Below, one piece after another: positions 1 to 9,766 of a stretch of 64,000 nt of DNA (position 1 is its first letter; the number at the start of each line of letters is the position of its first letter). Below the pieces are notes generated by a model, which saw only the letters and a program-made list of their open reading frames with translations, did no database searches and was not told where the DNA came from. The translations under genes and the position numbers were made by a program. The DNA comes from Acidobacteriaceae bacterium (GTDB taxonomy: Bacteria; Acidobacteriota; Terriglobia; Terriglobales; Acidobacteriaceae): NCBI GenBank assembly GCA_027452245.1, contig DAIDGW010000090.1:19053-83052 (forward strand), written 5' to 3'.

Positions 1-770
<770 letters not shown>

Positions 771-913
771 ACGGAGTGCCGTCATTCCGAAGAGCTATGC
801 GACCGGAAATCCGCTTCCATTCGGACGGAAAAGCAGATTCTCGCCGCTGGCGCTCGGAACGATAAACTTCGAAGGCAATTTCCGTACTGCACACTAGAGC
901 GGACCGGCCGCGC

Positions 914-2542
914 TTACTGCGGCGTTGCCTTTTCCATGAACCCTGCTTCGGCGGACTTCATTTTCTTCAAGCCATCCATCGGCAGGTAGACCATGTGTCC
1001 GGATTCGAACGTCGCGTAGGAAATATTGTCGCGATATTTCTGAGGCAGATCGAGATGGTTCATGGTGTAGTTCGCGGCAGCAAAGGGCGTCGCCAGATCG
1101 TAATAGCCTTCCATCACCAGAACCTTCAGGTACGGATTTTTTACGATCGCCTGGCGTAATGCGGTCGCTGTGTCGGGGAATCCCTTGATAGCCGATCCCC
1201 AATTCCACTTGTCGAACCCGGCATCACGAGCCATGACGTTGTAAGACATGTCAACCTTGTATCCGAGTTCGGTGCGCAAATAGTTGTTGAACACCGAAGT
1301 GAAAGGCGGACCGGTTTCCGAGCCCGTGGGATCGTAATAGGGCGTATCCATGAATCCATTGGGATCGGGGCCGGTATAGCGTCCGTCGAGGCGGCCGACG
1401 CGCAGTTTCTGGTCCTGCAAGAGGTAGTGCGTGAACTCGCGGACGTTGACTCGCAAATCGGCCTGGTCAATCACTTCTTTGGTAAGCCCGGTGAAACGCG
1501 CGAGCTGGTCGATAATCTTTTGCCGCTCGTCCGGCGTCAGCGCGTCGCCTTTGGCCAGCGCTTGCGCATAATCCGTCGAGGCGAACTGCTCCGATTCCTG
1601 ACGGGCGCGGTTCATGTCCTGCTCAAGATCAGGGGCGAGCTTGTGATGGTAACCGGCGATTGAGGTAAACGACGGGAGCAGGAAAATATAGGGTTGGTCG
1701 TTGGTCTTGTTATCTTCCAGCGTCTCGAAATTTAGTACCATCGAGAGCAGCGTGATGCCGTTGAACGAAATGCCACGATCGGCGAGGTATCCGGAAACCC
1801 CGGCCGCGCGCGTCGTCCCATAGCTCTCGCCGAACATGAATAGCGGAGAAGACCAGCGCTCGTTGCGGCTTATATAGAGCCGGATGAATTCGCCGAAAGA
1901 TTCAATATCTCCCTGCACTCCCCAGAATTTCTTGAACATTTCAGGATCGGCGGCGCGGCTGAAGCCAGTGCCGATGGCGTCGATCATGACGATGTCGCTT
2001 CGATCGAGCAGAGTGTAGGGATTATCTTCGATGTGATAGGGCGCCGGGGGCATGAATCCGTTGGCTTGCAGGACGACGCGCTTGGGACCGAGCGCTCCCA
2101 TGTGCAGCCAGATGGAAGCGGATCCCGGTCCGCCGTTGAAGGCGAAGGTCAGCCGACGCTTCGCTGGATCCTGGCCGTCGAGCGTGTACGCCACGTAGAA
2201 CATTTCGGCCTCAATCTTTCCATCCTGGCGCTTGATGGGGAGGCGTCCGGTGGTGGCTGTGTATTTGAGCAGTTTTCCGTCAACGGTGATCTGGTGATGC
2301 GTGATCACCGGAGCCGTTTCAGTCATGTCGTAGTGCTCGTCTTTTTCCTTATCGGGCGGCCCCGGGTGCGGTTCCTGATTTGGTTCCGGAGTGGCTTCCG
2401 GCTTGCCCTCCGGCGTTTTCTCTGCCGGTTGAATGGCAGCCTGCTTCTTGTTCGCAGGAGTCTTTGGCGGTTCAGGTTGTTGGGCCAGTGCAGCGGAAAG
2501 AATCAGGACGACGACGGAAAAACTAGCAAGCAATCGATTCAT
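914..2542 (-). CDS. Serine carboxypeptidase (peptidase S10 family), secreted
   Basis: N-terminal signal peptide; [19 protein letters not shown] and [12 protein letters not shown] (GESYG nucleophile) motifs; C-terminal ESGHMVY histidine motif. Confidence 0.88.
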   Translation of the reverse strand: MNRLLASFSVVVLILSAALAQQPEPPKTPANKKQAAIQPAEKTPEGKPEATPEPNQEPHPGPPDKEKDEHYDMTETAPVITHHQITVDGKLLKYTATTGRLPIKRQDGKIEAEMFYVAYTLDGQDPAKRRLTFAFNGGPGSASIWLHMGALGPKRVVLQANGFMPPAPYHIEDNPYTLLDRSDIVMIDAIGTGFSRAADPEMFKKFWGVQGDIESFGEFIRLYISRNERWSSPLFMFGESYGTTRAAGVSGYLADRGISFNGITLLSMVLNFETLEDNKTNDQPYIFLLPSFTSIAGYHHKLAPDLEQDMNRARQESEQFASTDYAQALAKGDALTPDERQKIIDQLARFTGLTKEVIDQADLRVNVREFTHYLLQDQKLRVGRLDGRYTGPDPNGFMDTPYYDPTGSETGPPFTSVFNNYLRTELGYKVDMSYNVMARDAGFDKWNWGSAIKGFPDTATALRQAIVKNPYLKVLVMEGYYDLATPFAAANYTMNHLDLPQKYRDNISYATFESGHMVYLPMDGLKKMKSAEAGFMEKATPQ

Positions 2543-2656
2543 GGATTTTGTCTTTCAAGAGGTATCAGACAGTCACGATTATTGAACAGATAACTGGCAG
2601 AAATTGTACACTCCAGGGAGCAGTCTCGACTGGGGTCAGATCGACAAGCGACGAGC

Positions 2657-4387
2657 CTATCGTCCCCCGTGCTTCTTCTCCACCTTGGCCCAAGTATCCT
2701 TGAGCGCCACTGTGCGATTGAAAACCAGCTTGCCCAGTTGCGAATCTGGATCGACGCAGAAGTATCCAAGACGTTCGAATTGATATCGACTGCCGGGTGC
2801 GGCCTTCGCGAGCGAGGGCTCGAGCTTAGCGTTCGCAATCACTTCCAACGAGTGCGGATTCAGGTTCGCGATGAAATCCTGGCCTGCGGCCGCGTCGTTA
2901 GGATCTTCCTTGCTGAAGAGGTTTTCGTAGATGCGGACTTCTGCATCAATTGCGTGGCTAGCGGAGACCCAGTGAATTGTCGATTTCACCTTCCGGCCAT
3001 CCGGTGCATTGCCACCCTTGGTTGCTGGATCGTAGGCGCAGTGCACTTCGACGACTTCTCCTGCGTCATTTTTCACGACACTGTTGCAGGTAATGAAATA
3101 TCCGTAGCGGAGGCGCACTTCGCGTCCGGGCGAGAGGCGGTAATAGCCTTTCGGGGGAACTTCTCGAAAGTCATCCTGCTCGATATAAAGCTCGCGTGAG
3201 AATGGCACTTTTCGCGTGCCGGCCGACGCATCTTCGGGATTATTCACCGCCTCTGCTTCTTCCACCTGGCCTTTGGGATAGTTGTCGATGACAACCTTCA
3301 GGGGCTTGAGGACCGCCATAACCCGCGGCGCTCTCTTGTTGAGGTCTTCGCGCAGGAAATGTTCGAGCATCGCGAGTTCGACGATGCCGTTCGTGCGTGA
3401 AACACCCACCGCCGCGACAAAATTACGGATTGCCTCGGGCGTGTATCCCCGGCGGCGCATGCCGGAAAGCGTAGGCATGCGCGGATCGGTCCATCCCGCG
3501 ACACGTTTTTCATTCACCAGTCGCAGCAGCTTGCGCTTGCTCAGAAGCGTGTAGGTGATCGCCAGACGGTCAAACTCGATCTGCCGCGAAGGGAAAATCC
3601 CCAACTGCTCGATGAACCAGTTGTAGAGCGGTTGGTGGTCGGCGAACTCCAGCGAGCACATCGAATGCGTTACGTTTTCGATCGAATCGGATTGGCCGTG
3701 GGCCCAGTCATAGGTCGCGTAGATACACCACTTATTGCCCGTGCGATGGTGTTCGGCGCGCAGAATGCGGTACATCACCGGATCCCGCATGTTGAGGTTA
3801 GGCGATGCCATATCGATCTTTGCCCGCAACGTGCGCGCGCCGTCGGGAAATTCTCCCGCTTTCATGCGCTGAAATAAATCGAGATTCTCTGCTATCGCCC
3901 GATTGCGATACGGGCTGTTCTTCCCCGGTTCCGTCAGTGTGCCGCGATATTCGCGTACCTGTTCGGCCGTCAGATCGCACACGTAAGCTTTGCCGTCGCG
4001 GATCAGTTTCAACGCCCATTCATAGAGCTGGTCGAAATAATCGGAGGCGTAGCAGAGTCTTTCCCAGTCGAATCCCAGCCAGCGGACATCTTCCTGAATC
4101 GACTCGACGTATTCGGTTTCTTCTTTTTCAGGATTGGTATCGTCAAAGCGCAGATTGGTCTTGCCGCAAAAGTCATCGGCCAGCCCGAAGTCGATGCAGA
4201 TCGCTTTTGCGTGTCCGATGTGGAGGTATCCATTGGGTTCGGGAGGGAAGCGCGTTTGGATCGGAGCCTTGCCATATCTGTTGCTGGATACGTCTTCGGC
4301 CATGATGTCGCGCAGAAAGTTCGAGGGTCGCGACTCAGGCGGGGGGGCGTTGACCGCCACGTCGGCCGCACTATTCGATGTCGTCAT
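2657..4387 (-). CDS. glnS: Glutaminyl-tRNA synthetase
   Basis: [24 protein letters not shown] (HIGH) and LLSKRKL (KMSKS-like) motifs; full class I GlnRS layout. Confidence 0.95.
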   Translation of the reverse strand: MTTSNSAADVAVNAPPPESRPSNFLRDIMAEDVSSNRYGKAPIQTRFPPEPNGYLHIGHAKAICIDFGLADDFCGKTNLRFDDTNPEKEETEYVESIQEDVRWLGFDWERLCYASDYFDQLYEWALKLIRDGKAYVCDLTAEQVREYRGTLTEPGKNSPYRNRAIAENLDLFQRMKAGEFPDGARTLRAKIDMASPNLNMRDPVMYRILRAEHHRTGNKWCIYATYDWAHGQSDSIENVTHSMCSLEFADHQPLYNWFIEQLGIFPSRQIEFDRLAITYTLLSKRKLLRLVNEKRVAGWTDPRMPTLSGMRRRGYTPEAIRNFVAAVGVSRTNGIVELAMLEHFLREDLNKRAPRVMAVLKPLKVVIDNYPKGQVEEAEAVNNPEDASAGTRKVPFSRELYIEQDDFREVPPKGYYRLSPGREVRLRYGYFITCNSVVKNDAGEVVEVHCAYDPATKGGNAPDGRKVKSTIHWVSASHAIDAEVRIYENLFSKEDPNDAAAGQDFIANLNPHSLEVIANAKLEPSLAKAAPGSRYQFERLGYFCVDPDSQLGKLVFNRTVALKDTWAKVEKKHGGR

Positions 4388-4432
4388 GCATTGAGTTTAT
4401 CGCATGCGAAGTCGCCAGTTTGCTGAGGGGAG

Positions 4433-4657
4433 CTATTGTGTTTCGCGTTTATCAAAGATCATGGCGTACTTTTTGCGGAGGAAGGCCATGCGGGTGCGTA
4501 TTTCGTCCAAGTCGTCCTGCACCAGCGCCTGCAGCAGCGAGAGCATTTCATCCATCTTTTCGGGATCCTGTTCCGCACTGATTTCCGCGCACAATCGACG
4601 TAACAAGTTGTCATTGTGCACGACCCCTCCCGCGAGCGGAATTTCAGATTCGAGCAC
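4433..4657 (-). CDS. Small conserved-looking protein of unknown function (74 aa)
   Basis: Open frame with amphipathic helical composition (LRRLCAEISAEQDPEKMDEMLSLLQALVQDDLDEI); intergenic, not shadowing another gene. Confidence 0.55.
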   Translation of the reverse strand: MLESEIPLAGGVVHNDNLLRRLCAEISAEQDPEKMDEMLSLLQALVQDDLDEIRTRMAFLRKKYAMIFDKRETQ

Positions 4658-4796
4658 AGAAGCGGGGCCGGCAGGAATACAGGAGATTGCCTACAAAAAT
4701 CCCCTGGGAAATTCTGGGAAGTACAGGGAAACCCTGATGCTGACGGGGAATCCTGCCCATCAACCGCAGCGGCGGATTGGGCACCTTTATGTCTGT

Positions 4797-5006
4797 ATGA
4801 GCAGGGTCCACAATACGGCGGCTGAACTCCGAATCCGAGAGCTCTGCCGCCGGGCCATCGCGGTTCGAGACGAATCAGAGTTGCACGCGATTATGGCCGA
4901 ATTGAGGGCAGAAATAGCCAGCCAAGTGCAAAGCTTGCGGGTCGATGCCGGCAACGCGTTTCTCTCAATGAAGCACGATCTCCCCGAAGATTGGATGAAC
5001 GCGTAG
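4797..5006 (+). CDS. Small hypothetical protein (69 aa), resembles the product of 4433..4657
   Basis: Sub-ORF of 4404..5006 starting ATGAGCAGGGTC; MSRVHNTAAELRIRELCRRAIAVRDESELHAIMAELRAEI shares the LC..(I/A)...D...(L/M)...ML..L pattern with the divergent neighbour. Confidence 0.45.
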   Translation: MSRVHNTAAELRIRELCRRAIAVRDESELHAIMAELRAEIASQVQSLRVDAGNAFLSMKHDLPEDWMNA

Positions 5007-5163
5007 TTGTATCGAATTCGGGGGTACTCCGATGCACAGGTCCCTTCTTAGCGTCTGCAACTCTGCGGCTTAGACGCGCAAAATTCTCTCCAGCACGTAT
5101 CCCCATTCCGGGCTTCTGCACCATGCGATGCTCTGCTAGACTCAGAATTTCGGAGGGCAACCC

Positions 5164-6348
5164 TTGCAAGACGTCTACATTCTTTCGGCGGTGCGCACGC
5201 CGATTGCTAAGTTTGGCGGCTCGATGGCATCGTTGACCTCGGCTGACATGGGTGTGGTCGCTGCGCAAGCGGCGATGGAACGGGCTGGCATCGGCCCGCA
5301 GCAGATCGATGAAACTATCATTGGCAATGGCCGGCAGGCGGGTGGGGGCCCGAATGTGGCCCGGCAGATTTCGATCCGCAGCGGCGTTCCGCAGGAAGTA
5401 CCCGCGTTCACGGTCAACCAAGCCTGCGCCTCAGGCATGAAGTCAATCGTTTTGGCCTATCAGTCGATCGTGCTGGGCGAGAGCAACTGCATTCTGGCTG
5501 GTGGCACGGAGTCGATGTCGCGCCTCCCTTACTATCTTGATGGAGCGCGCTGGGGATACCGCCTGGGTGACGGCGAACTGGTTGACGGTATGTATCGCGA
5601 TGGATTCTTCTGTCCCATGGCGAAAATGGTAATGGGGGAAACTGCTGAACTTCTAGCAGAACAGTACAAAATTCCCCGTGAAGAACAAGATGAATACGCG
5701 CTGATGTCTCAGGCGCGCGCCGCGCGGGCGATTGCTGCGGGACGCTTTGAAGACGAAATTGTTCCGGTCACCATTCAGAGCAAAAGAGGATCCACGACCT
5801 TCTCGCGCGATGAGCATCCATTTGCCGAAGCCTCCATGGAGAAACTGGCGAAGCTGTCTCCGGTGTTTGCGAAGACCGGAACCGTCACTGCGGGAAATTC
5901 ATCGGGTATTACCGACGCCGCAGCGGCCGTGGTCGTCGCTGGAGAGCAGTTTGTAAGGCGTAACGGTCTTAAGCCGCTGGCGCGGATTGCGGCGATCACC
6001 TCTGCCGGAGTCGATCCGCGGAAAATGGGCATTGGCCCCGTGCCTGCGATTCGCAAGCTGGAAGAAAAATACAATCTGCGGCTGCATGATTTCGGCCTCA
6101 TCGAGTTGAACGAGGCGTTTGCCGCCCAAGTGCTGGCCTGCGACCGCGACCTGAATTTCAACCGCGACAAGCTGAATGTCAACGGCGGCGCAATTGCGCT
6201 GGGACATCCCATCGGTTGCACGGGAACGCGAATTATCGTCACTCTGATTCATGAGATGCGCAAGCGCAATACCCGCAAGGGACTGGCAACGTTGTGCGTC
6301 AGCGGCGGCATGGGCATGGCGCTGGCACTCGAGAACGGCGATTCGTAA
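5164..6348 (+). CDS. Acetyl-CoA acetyltransferase (thiolase)
   Basis: VNQACASGMKS active-site Cys, NVNGGAIALGHPIGCTGTRI and CVSGGMGMA motifs; TTG start. Confidence 0.93.
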   Translation: MQDVYILSAVRTPIAKFGGSMASLTSADMGVVAAQAAMERAGIGPQQIDETIIGNGRQAGGGPNVARQISIRSGVPQEVPAFTVNQACASGMKSIVLAYQSIVLGESNCILAGGTESMSRLPYYLDGARWGYRLGDGELVDGMYRDGFFCPMAKMVMGETAELLAEQYKIPREEQDEYALMSQARAARAIAAGRFEDEIVPVTIQSKRGSTTFSRDEHPFAEASMEKLAKLSPVFAKTGTVTAGNSSGITDAAAAVVVAGEQFVRRNGLKPLARIAAITSAGVDPRKMGIGPVPAIRKLEEKYNLRLHDFGLIELNEAFAAQVLACDRDLNFNRDKLNVNGGAIALGHPIGCTGTRIIVTLIHEMRKRNTRKGLATLCVSGGMGMALALENGDS

Positions 6349-6482
6349 GCCGTCATGAGGCCCACGATTTGCGGGAAGCGGCAGTTATTTTGTGCCTGCT
6401 TTCTGGTATGCTTCCGACCGGCCAAGCTTTCAAGGCGATCCCCCCAGGGCCTAAGACAGATCAACCTTCAGGAGAACACGTT

Positions 6483-7112
6483 ATGAAGCAGCAGGCAGTT
6501 CGAATATTATGTGCCCTGGTTTGCGTTTGGAGCGGCAGCTACGCGCTGGCGCAAACAGAATTTTCCGCAGACATCGTGGCAAACGAGGCACACAACACGC
6601 ATCCTGCGAAGATTTATATGGGCAAAGAGAAAATGCGCATCGAGCCTAAAGAGAACGATGCGCGTGGGCAAGCCGCCGTCATCGTGGACCCGGTCGCGCA
6701 CACGGCCGCGGTTCTGATGCCGGCGCAGCATATGTACATGGAGATGCCGCAGCAGATGGCGATGCGCCGGACCATGAATACGTTCCATGTCGCAGATCCG
6801 GAAAACGCCTGTACCCAATGGCTTGAAATAGAACAGAATAAAGGCGGCAGTTGTCATAAGGTTGGGAGCGAGACGGTGAACGGACGCAGCACGATCAAGT
6901 ATGAAGGGACTAACGCCAAGGGCGAAACGGCCCAAGTATGGATCGATCCCAAGCTGCATTTCCCCATCAAGTGGGTCAGTTCCAACGGCCAGTCGGGCGG
7001 GTTGCAGAATATTCAGGAAGGTTCGCAACCGGCCAGCCTGTTCGAAATTCCATCGGATTATCGCAAGATGGATATGGGAGGCATGATGATGGGCCACCAA
7101 CCGCCTCAGTGA
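6483..7112 (+). CDS. Secreted DUF4412-like protein
   Basis: Signal peptide MKQQAVRILCALVCVWSGSYALAQ followed by outer-membrane-lipoprotein-sorting-like beta repeats (KIYMGKEKMRIEPK, WIDPKLHFPIKW). Confidence 0.6.
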   Translation: MKQQAVRILCALVCVWSGSYALAQTEFSADIVANEAHNTHPAKIYMGKEKMRIEPKENDARGQAAVIVDPVAHTAAVLMPAQHMYMEMPQQMAMRRTMNTFHVADPENACTQWLEIEQNKGGSCHKVGSETVNGRSTIKYEGTNAKGETAQVWIDPKLHFPIKWVSSNGQSGGLQNIQEGSQPASLFEIPSDYRKMDMGGMMMGHQPPQ

Positions 7113-7160
7113 GTCCAACACCAGGCAGGATTCCAACGGCGAGGTCGCATTCGCGGATTG

Positions 7161-7195
7161 AAAAAAGGGAAGGCTGCTGAAGCTTTCCCTTTTTT
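7161..7195 (+). terminator. Rho-independent terminator
   Basis: AAAAAAGGGAAGGCT-GCTGA-AGCTTTCCCTTTTTT: 15-bp stem with one G-T pair, 5-nt loop, T-run; directly after the 6483..7112 gene. Confidence 0.85.
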
Positions 7196-7317
7196 AGCCG
7201 AAGGAAACCCTTTGTCCTGCGAAATTCGTTAGGCGTTGCGGCCAACCCGACCGCGTTGACGCTGGCAAAATACCGATTCTATACTTCTACTTGGCTTGTC
7301 CGCCGGTTGGAGTTTGG

Positions 7318-8097
7318 ATGTCCCTATCAGCAGTAATCGTGGACGACGAGCAGCTTGCCCGCGATGAACTCGCCTATCTGCTCAAGAATGCCGGCGACGT
7401 TGATATCGTTGCCCAAGGCAAGAACGGCCTTGAGGCCGTCAATTTGATAAAAGAACATAATCCGGATTTGGTATTTCTCGATGTCCAGATGCCGGGATTG
7501 GACGGATTCGGCGTCATCAAGAAGCTCTTAGACAAGCGCGTTCCCCTGCCGAAAATTGTTTTTGCCACTGCCTTTGACCAATACGCGGTGAAGGCTTTTG
7601 AAGTGAATGCAGTCGATTATCTTCTGAAACCCTTTGATAAGAAGCGCGTGGCACAGTCGCTGCAGAAGGCGCGAGCCCAGCAGGAAAACGAGAACACTCC
7701 GGCGGAGAAAATTGAGAGTTTAGTAAGAATGCTGGAGTCACAGAAGCCGCAGACTTCCAAGATTCTAATTCGGGCTATGGGACGGATGCTGCTGGTAGAT
7801 CAGAAAGAGATCTGCTATGCCTCCATTGAAGATGGCGTGATTTCTGTCGTGACCGCAGGGGCGAATGGGATCGAAGGGCATTCGAACTGCCGGACCTTGG
7901 AAGAGTTGCTCGACAGCCTCGATCCGAATCTATTCTGGCGCGCTCACCGCAGCTTTCTGGTGAATATCAACCGTATCCGGGAAGTCGTACCCTGGTTTAA
8001 AAGTTCCTATCAATTGCGAATGGACGACAAAAAGCAGACCGAGATTCCCGTCAGCCGGGCGCAGACGCGGCGTTTGCGCGAGTTGTTTGGTCTCTAG
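7318..8097 (+). CDS. LytTR-family response regulator
   Basis: Receiver domain (VFLDVQMPGLDGFGVIKKL, KPFDKKRV) plus C-terminal LytTR domain (FWRAHRSFLVNINRIREV). Confidence 0.93.
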   Translation: MSLSAVIVDDEQLARDELAYLLKNAGDVDIVAQGKNGLEAVNLIKEHNPDLVFLDVQMPGLDGFGVIKKLLDKRVPLPKIVFATAFDQYAVKAFEVNAVDYLLKPFDKKRVAQSLQKARAQQENENTPAEKIESLVRMLESQKPQTSKILIRAMGRMLLVDQKEICYASIEDGVISVVTAGANGIEGHSNCRTLEELLDSLDPNLFWRAHRSFLVNINRIREVVPWFKSSYQLRMDDKKQTEIPVSRAQTRRLRELFGL

Positions 8098-8294
8098 AAC
8101 ATCCTCTGGGAAATGCGGGAACTGCTGCTTTGTCTGCTGCGGCTTGGCTGCAGCGCTGTGGGCGCCCGAAGATTGTTCTGCCTGCTCGACCATAGCAAAA
8201 AGACCGTCGATCAGATTGCCTGTGTACATACGAAAGGGCGGACAGAAAAGGGCGACGTGAAAACGGCTGCCGCCCTACCCTTCTGGTGCAAGGA

Positions 8295-9455
8295 CTAGAC
8301 CGCCAAAGCCTCCAACTCACTACGATTTCGGATGACCAGAGTGCTTCCTTCGAACCGAATCAGCTCTTTCCGACGCAATTCACTGAGCAATCGCGTTACC
8401 GTTTCCCGAGACGAACCAATCCGTTGGGCCATCTCTTCGTGAGTCATGGGGTTCTGCACCCGCACTTCGTCCAAATTGGGAAAGTCTAGAGTGCATGACA
8501 GCAACAAGCGAATCAGCTTTCCCGCTGCAGAGCGTGAGAGAAACAGGTCATGAATGTCGCGGCAGGCCGCTTGAAAATCACGGCTCAGAAATTGCGCCAC
8601 CCGATTTCCTACTTCGCTGTAGGAATTTAGCAAGTGAGAAAACCGCTTGCGGTCGATGAAGTTAACTTGGCAGGGGGTTGACGTCTCCGCGGTCACTTCG
8701 TAGCCCTGTCCGGAAATAGCCGCGCTGAGACCCAAGGCTTCTCCGGAATTAGCATGCTTCAGGACCAGGATTTTGCCACCATGCGATGTGGTGGAGAGTC
8801 GGACTCGGCCGGAGCACAAAAAATATATACCGCGCGGCATCTGTCCTTCGACGAAGAGTATGGCTCCGGCGGGATATGTATTTCGCTGGCTAACCTCTTC
8901 CAAGGCGCCAAGTACCGGCTGGGAAAAGGAACAGAAGAACGATGGTTGAGTGCAGGAACATTCGGCACAGCTTTCAATGATGGCAAGACCATAAGGGGTT
9001 TTCACTTCGGCATTCTCCGGGCGGGGCTGCATTTTGTTACGTTGCGAGCAAGAGCATGATCGAGTGGTGCTTTTCGGTAAAAAATGTGCGGAACTGGCAA
9101 GCAGAGCGCGCGCGTGCGCGCGCGTGTTTTGATTCGCACTCTGGGCCGCGGCTATGAGATCCCACGCGGCCGTGAGGTCCCTTTTCCGTTCCCAATGCAT
9201 AAAGCGAGCGAACACGTACATTGGATCAATTTCTTCGCAATCGGTGCTGGGATCGAGGTACTCGGGCAGGTAATCGCTGCTCTCCAATGGCTCGACCTGC
9301 ACATCGCTTTGGTAAGGACGCTCAGACCATTCGGTCAACGGATGAGGATCTTCAGCCTCATCCGGGTGAGGCGATGGGAGAATTGCGAGGTCCGCATCCG
9401 GAAGTTGACCGGAACAGTGGGAGTCCCCAGGCCGCCATGGGTTTTGTAGTAACAC
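8295..9455 (-). CDS. Crp/Fnr-family regulator with Cys-rich N-terminal motif; ORF includes an in-frame ~140 aa N-terminal extension (alternative start at 9032)
   Basis: cNMP-binding fold (AGAILFVEGQMPRGIYFLCSGRVRL), HTH MTHEEMAQRIGSSRETVTRLLSEL; CAECSCTQPSFFC before the sensor domain. Confidence 0.88.
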   Translation of the reverse strand: MLLQNPWRPGDSHCSGQLPDADLAILPSPHPDEAEDPHPLTEWSERPYQSDVQVEPLESSDYLPEYLDPSTDCEEIDPMYVFARFMHWERKRDLTAAWDLIAAAQSANQNTRAHARALLASSAHFLPKSTTRSCSCSQRNKMQPRPENAEVKTPYGLAIIESCAECSCTQPSFFCSFSQPVLGALEEVSQRNTYPAGAILFVEGQMPRGIYFLCSGRVRLSTTSHGGKILVLKHANSGEALGLSAAISGQGYEVTAETSTPCQVNFIDRKRFSHLLNSYSEVGNRVAQFLSRDFQAACRDIHDLFLSRSAAGKLIRLLLSCTLDFPNLDEVRVQNPMTHEEMAQRIGSSRETVTRLLSELRRKELIRFEGSTLVIRNRSELEALAV

Positions 9456-9601
9456 TCTTCCTGACTCCTGCAGTCCGTATTGGGTTCAATATTGGGGAGG
9501 ACTGAGCCGTTTCGCTGCGAACATCAATCAGGAATGCTCACAGGAAATGGCCTACTAGTGCACACGCGGTTCCAAAACGGTCTGCTGGAATAAGCGCCCA
9601 A

Positions 9602-9617
9602 GTTCCCTATTTGGAAC
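9602..9617. promoter_or_regulatory. Inverted repeat GTTCC-N6-GGAAC
   Basis: GTTCCCTATTTGGAAC in the region upstream of the Crp/Fnr-type gene. Confidence 0.4.
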
Positions 9618-9655
9618 AAGTTTTGGTTGTGGGCAGCGCGATCCGTATTGGCGAT

Positions 9656-9690
9656 TGCCGAAATATCGGCAGGCTGCCGACATTTCGGCA
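9656..9690. promoter_or_regulatory. Tandem pair of 16-bp palindromes TGCCGA-N4-TCGGCA
   Basis: TGCCGAAATATCGGCA (9656..9671) and TGCCGACATTTCGGCA (9675..9690), 19 bp centre to centre. Confidence 0.6.
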
Positions 9691-9766
9691 GTCCGAACGT
9701 GGGGAGAGCTTAAGGTAATGCAAGCCGGACGCGAGCGTTTGTCTAGGCCCGTTTCGCGGCACGCCG

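Noticed and set aside
9105-9125. Microsatellite or CRISPR-like repeat
   Set aside because: A single GC/GT dinucleotide tract without spacers; reported only as a possible Z-DNA tract.
9590-9610. Minus-strand sigma-54 promoter before the Crp/Fnr gene
   Set aside because: Only the GC-N10-CC spacing fits (AGCGC-CCAAG-TTCCC); the rest does not match the consensus.
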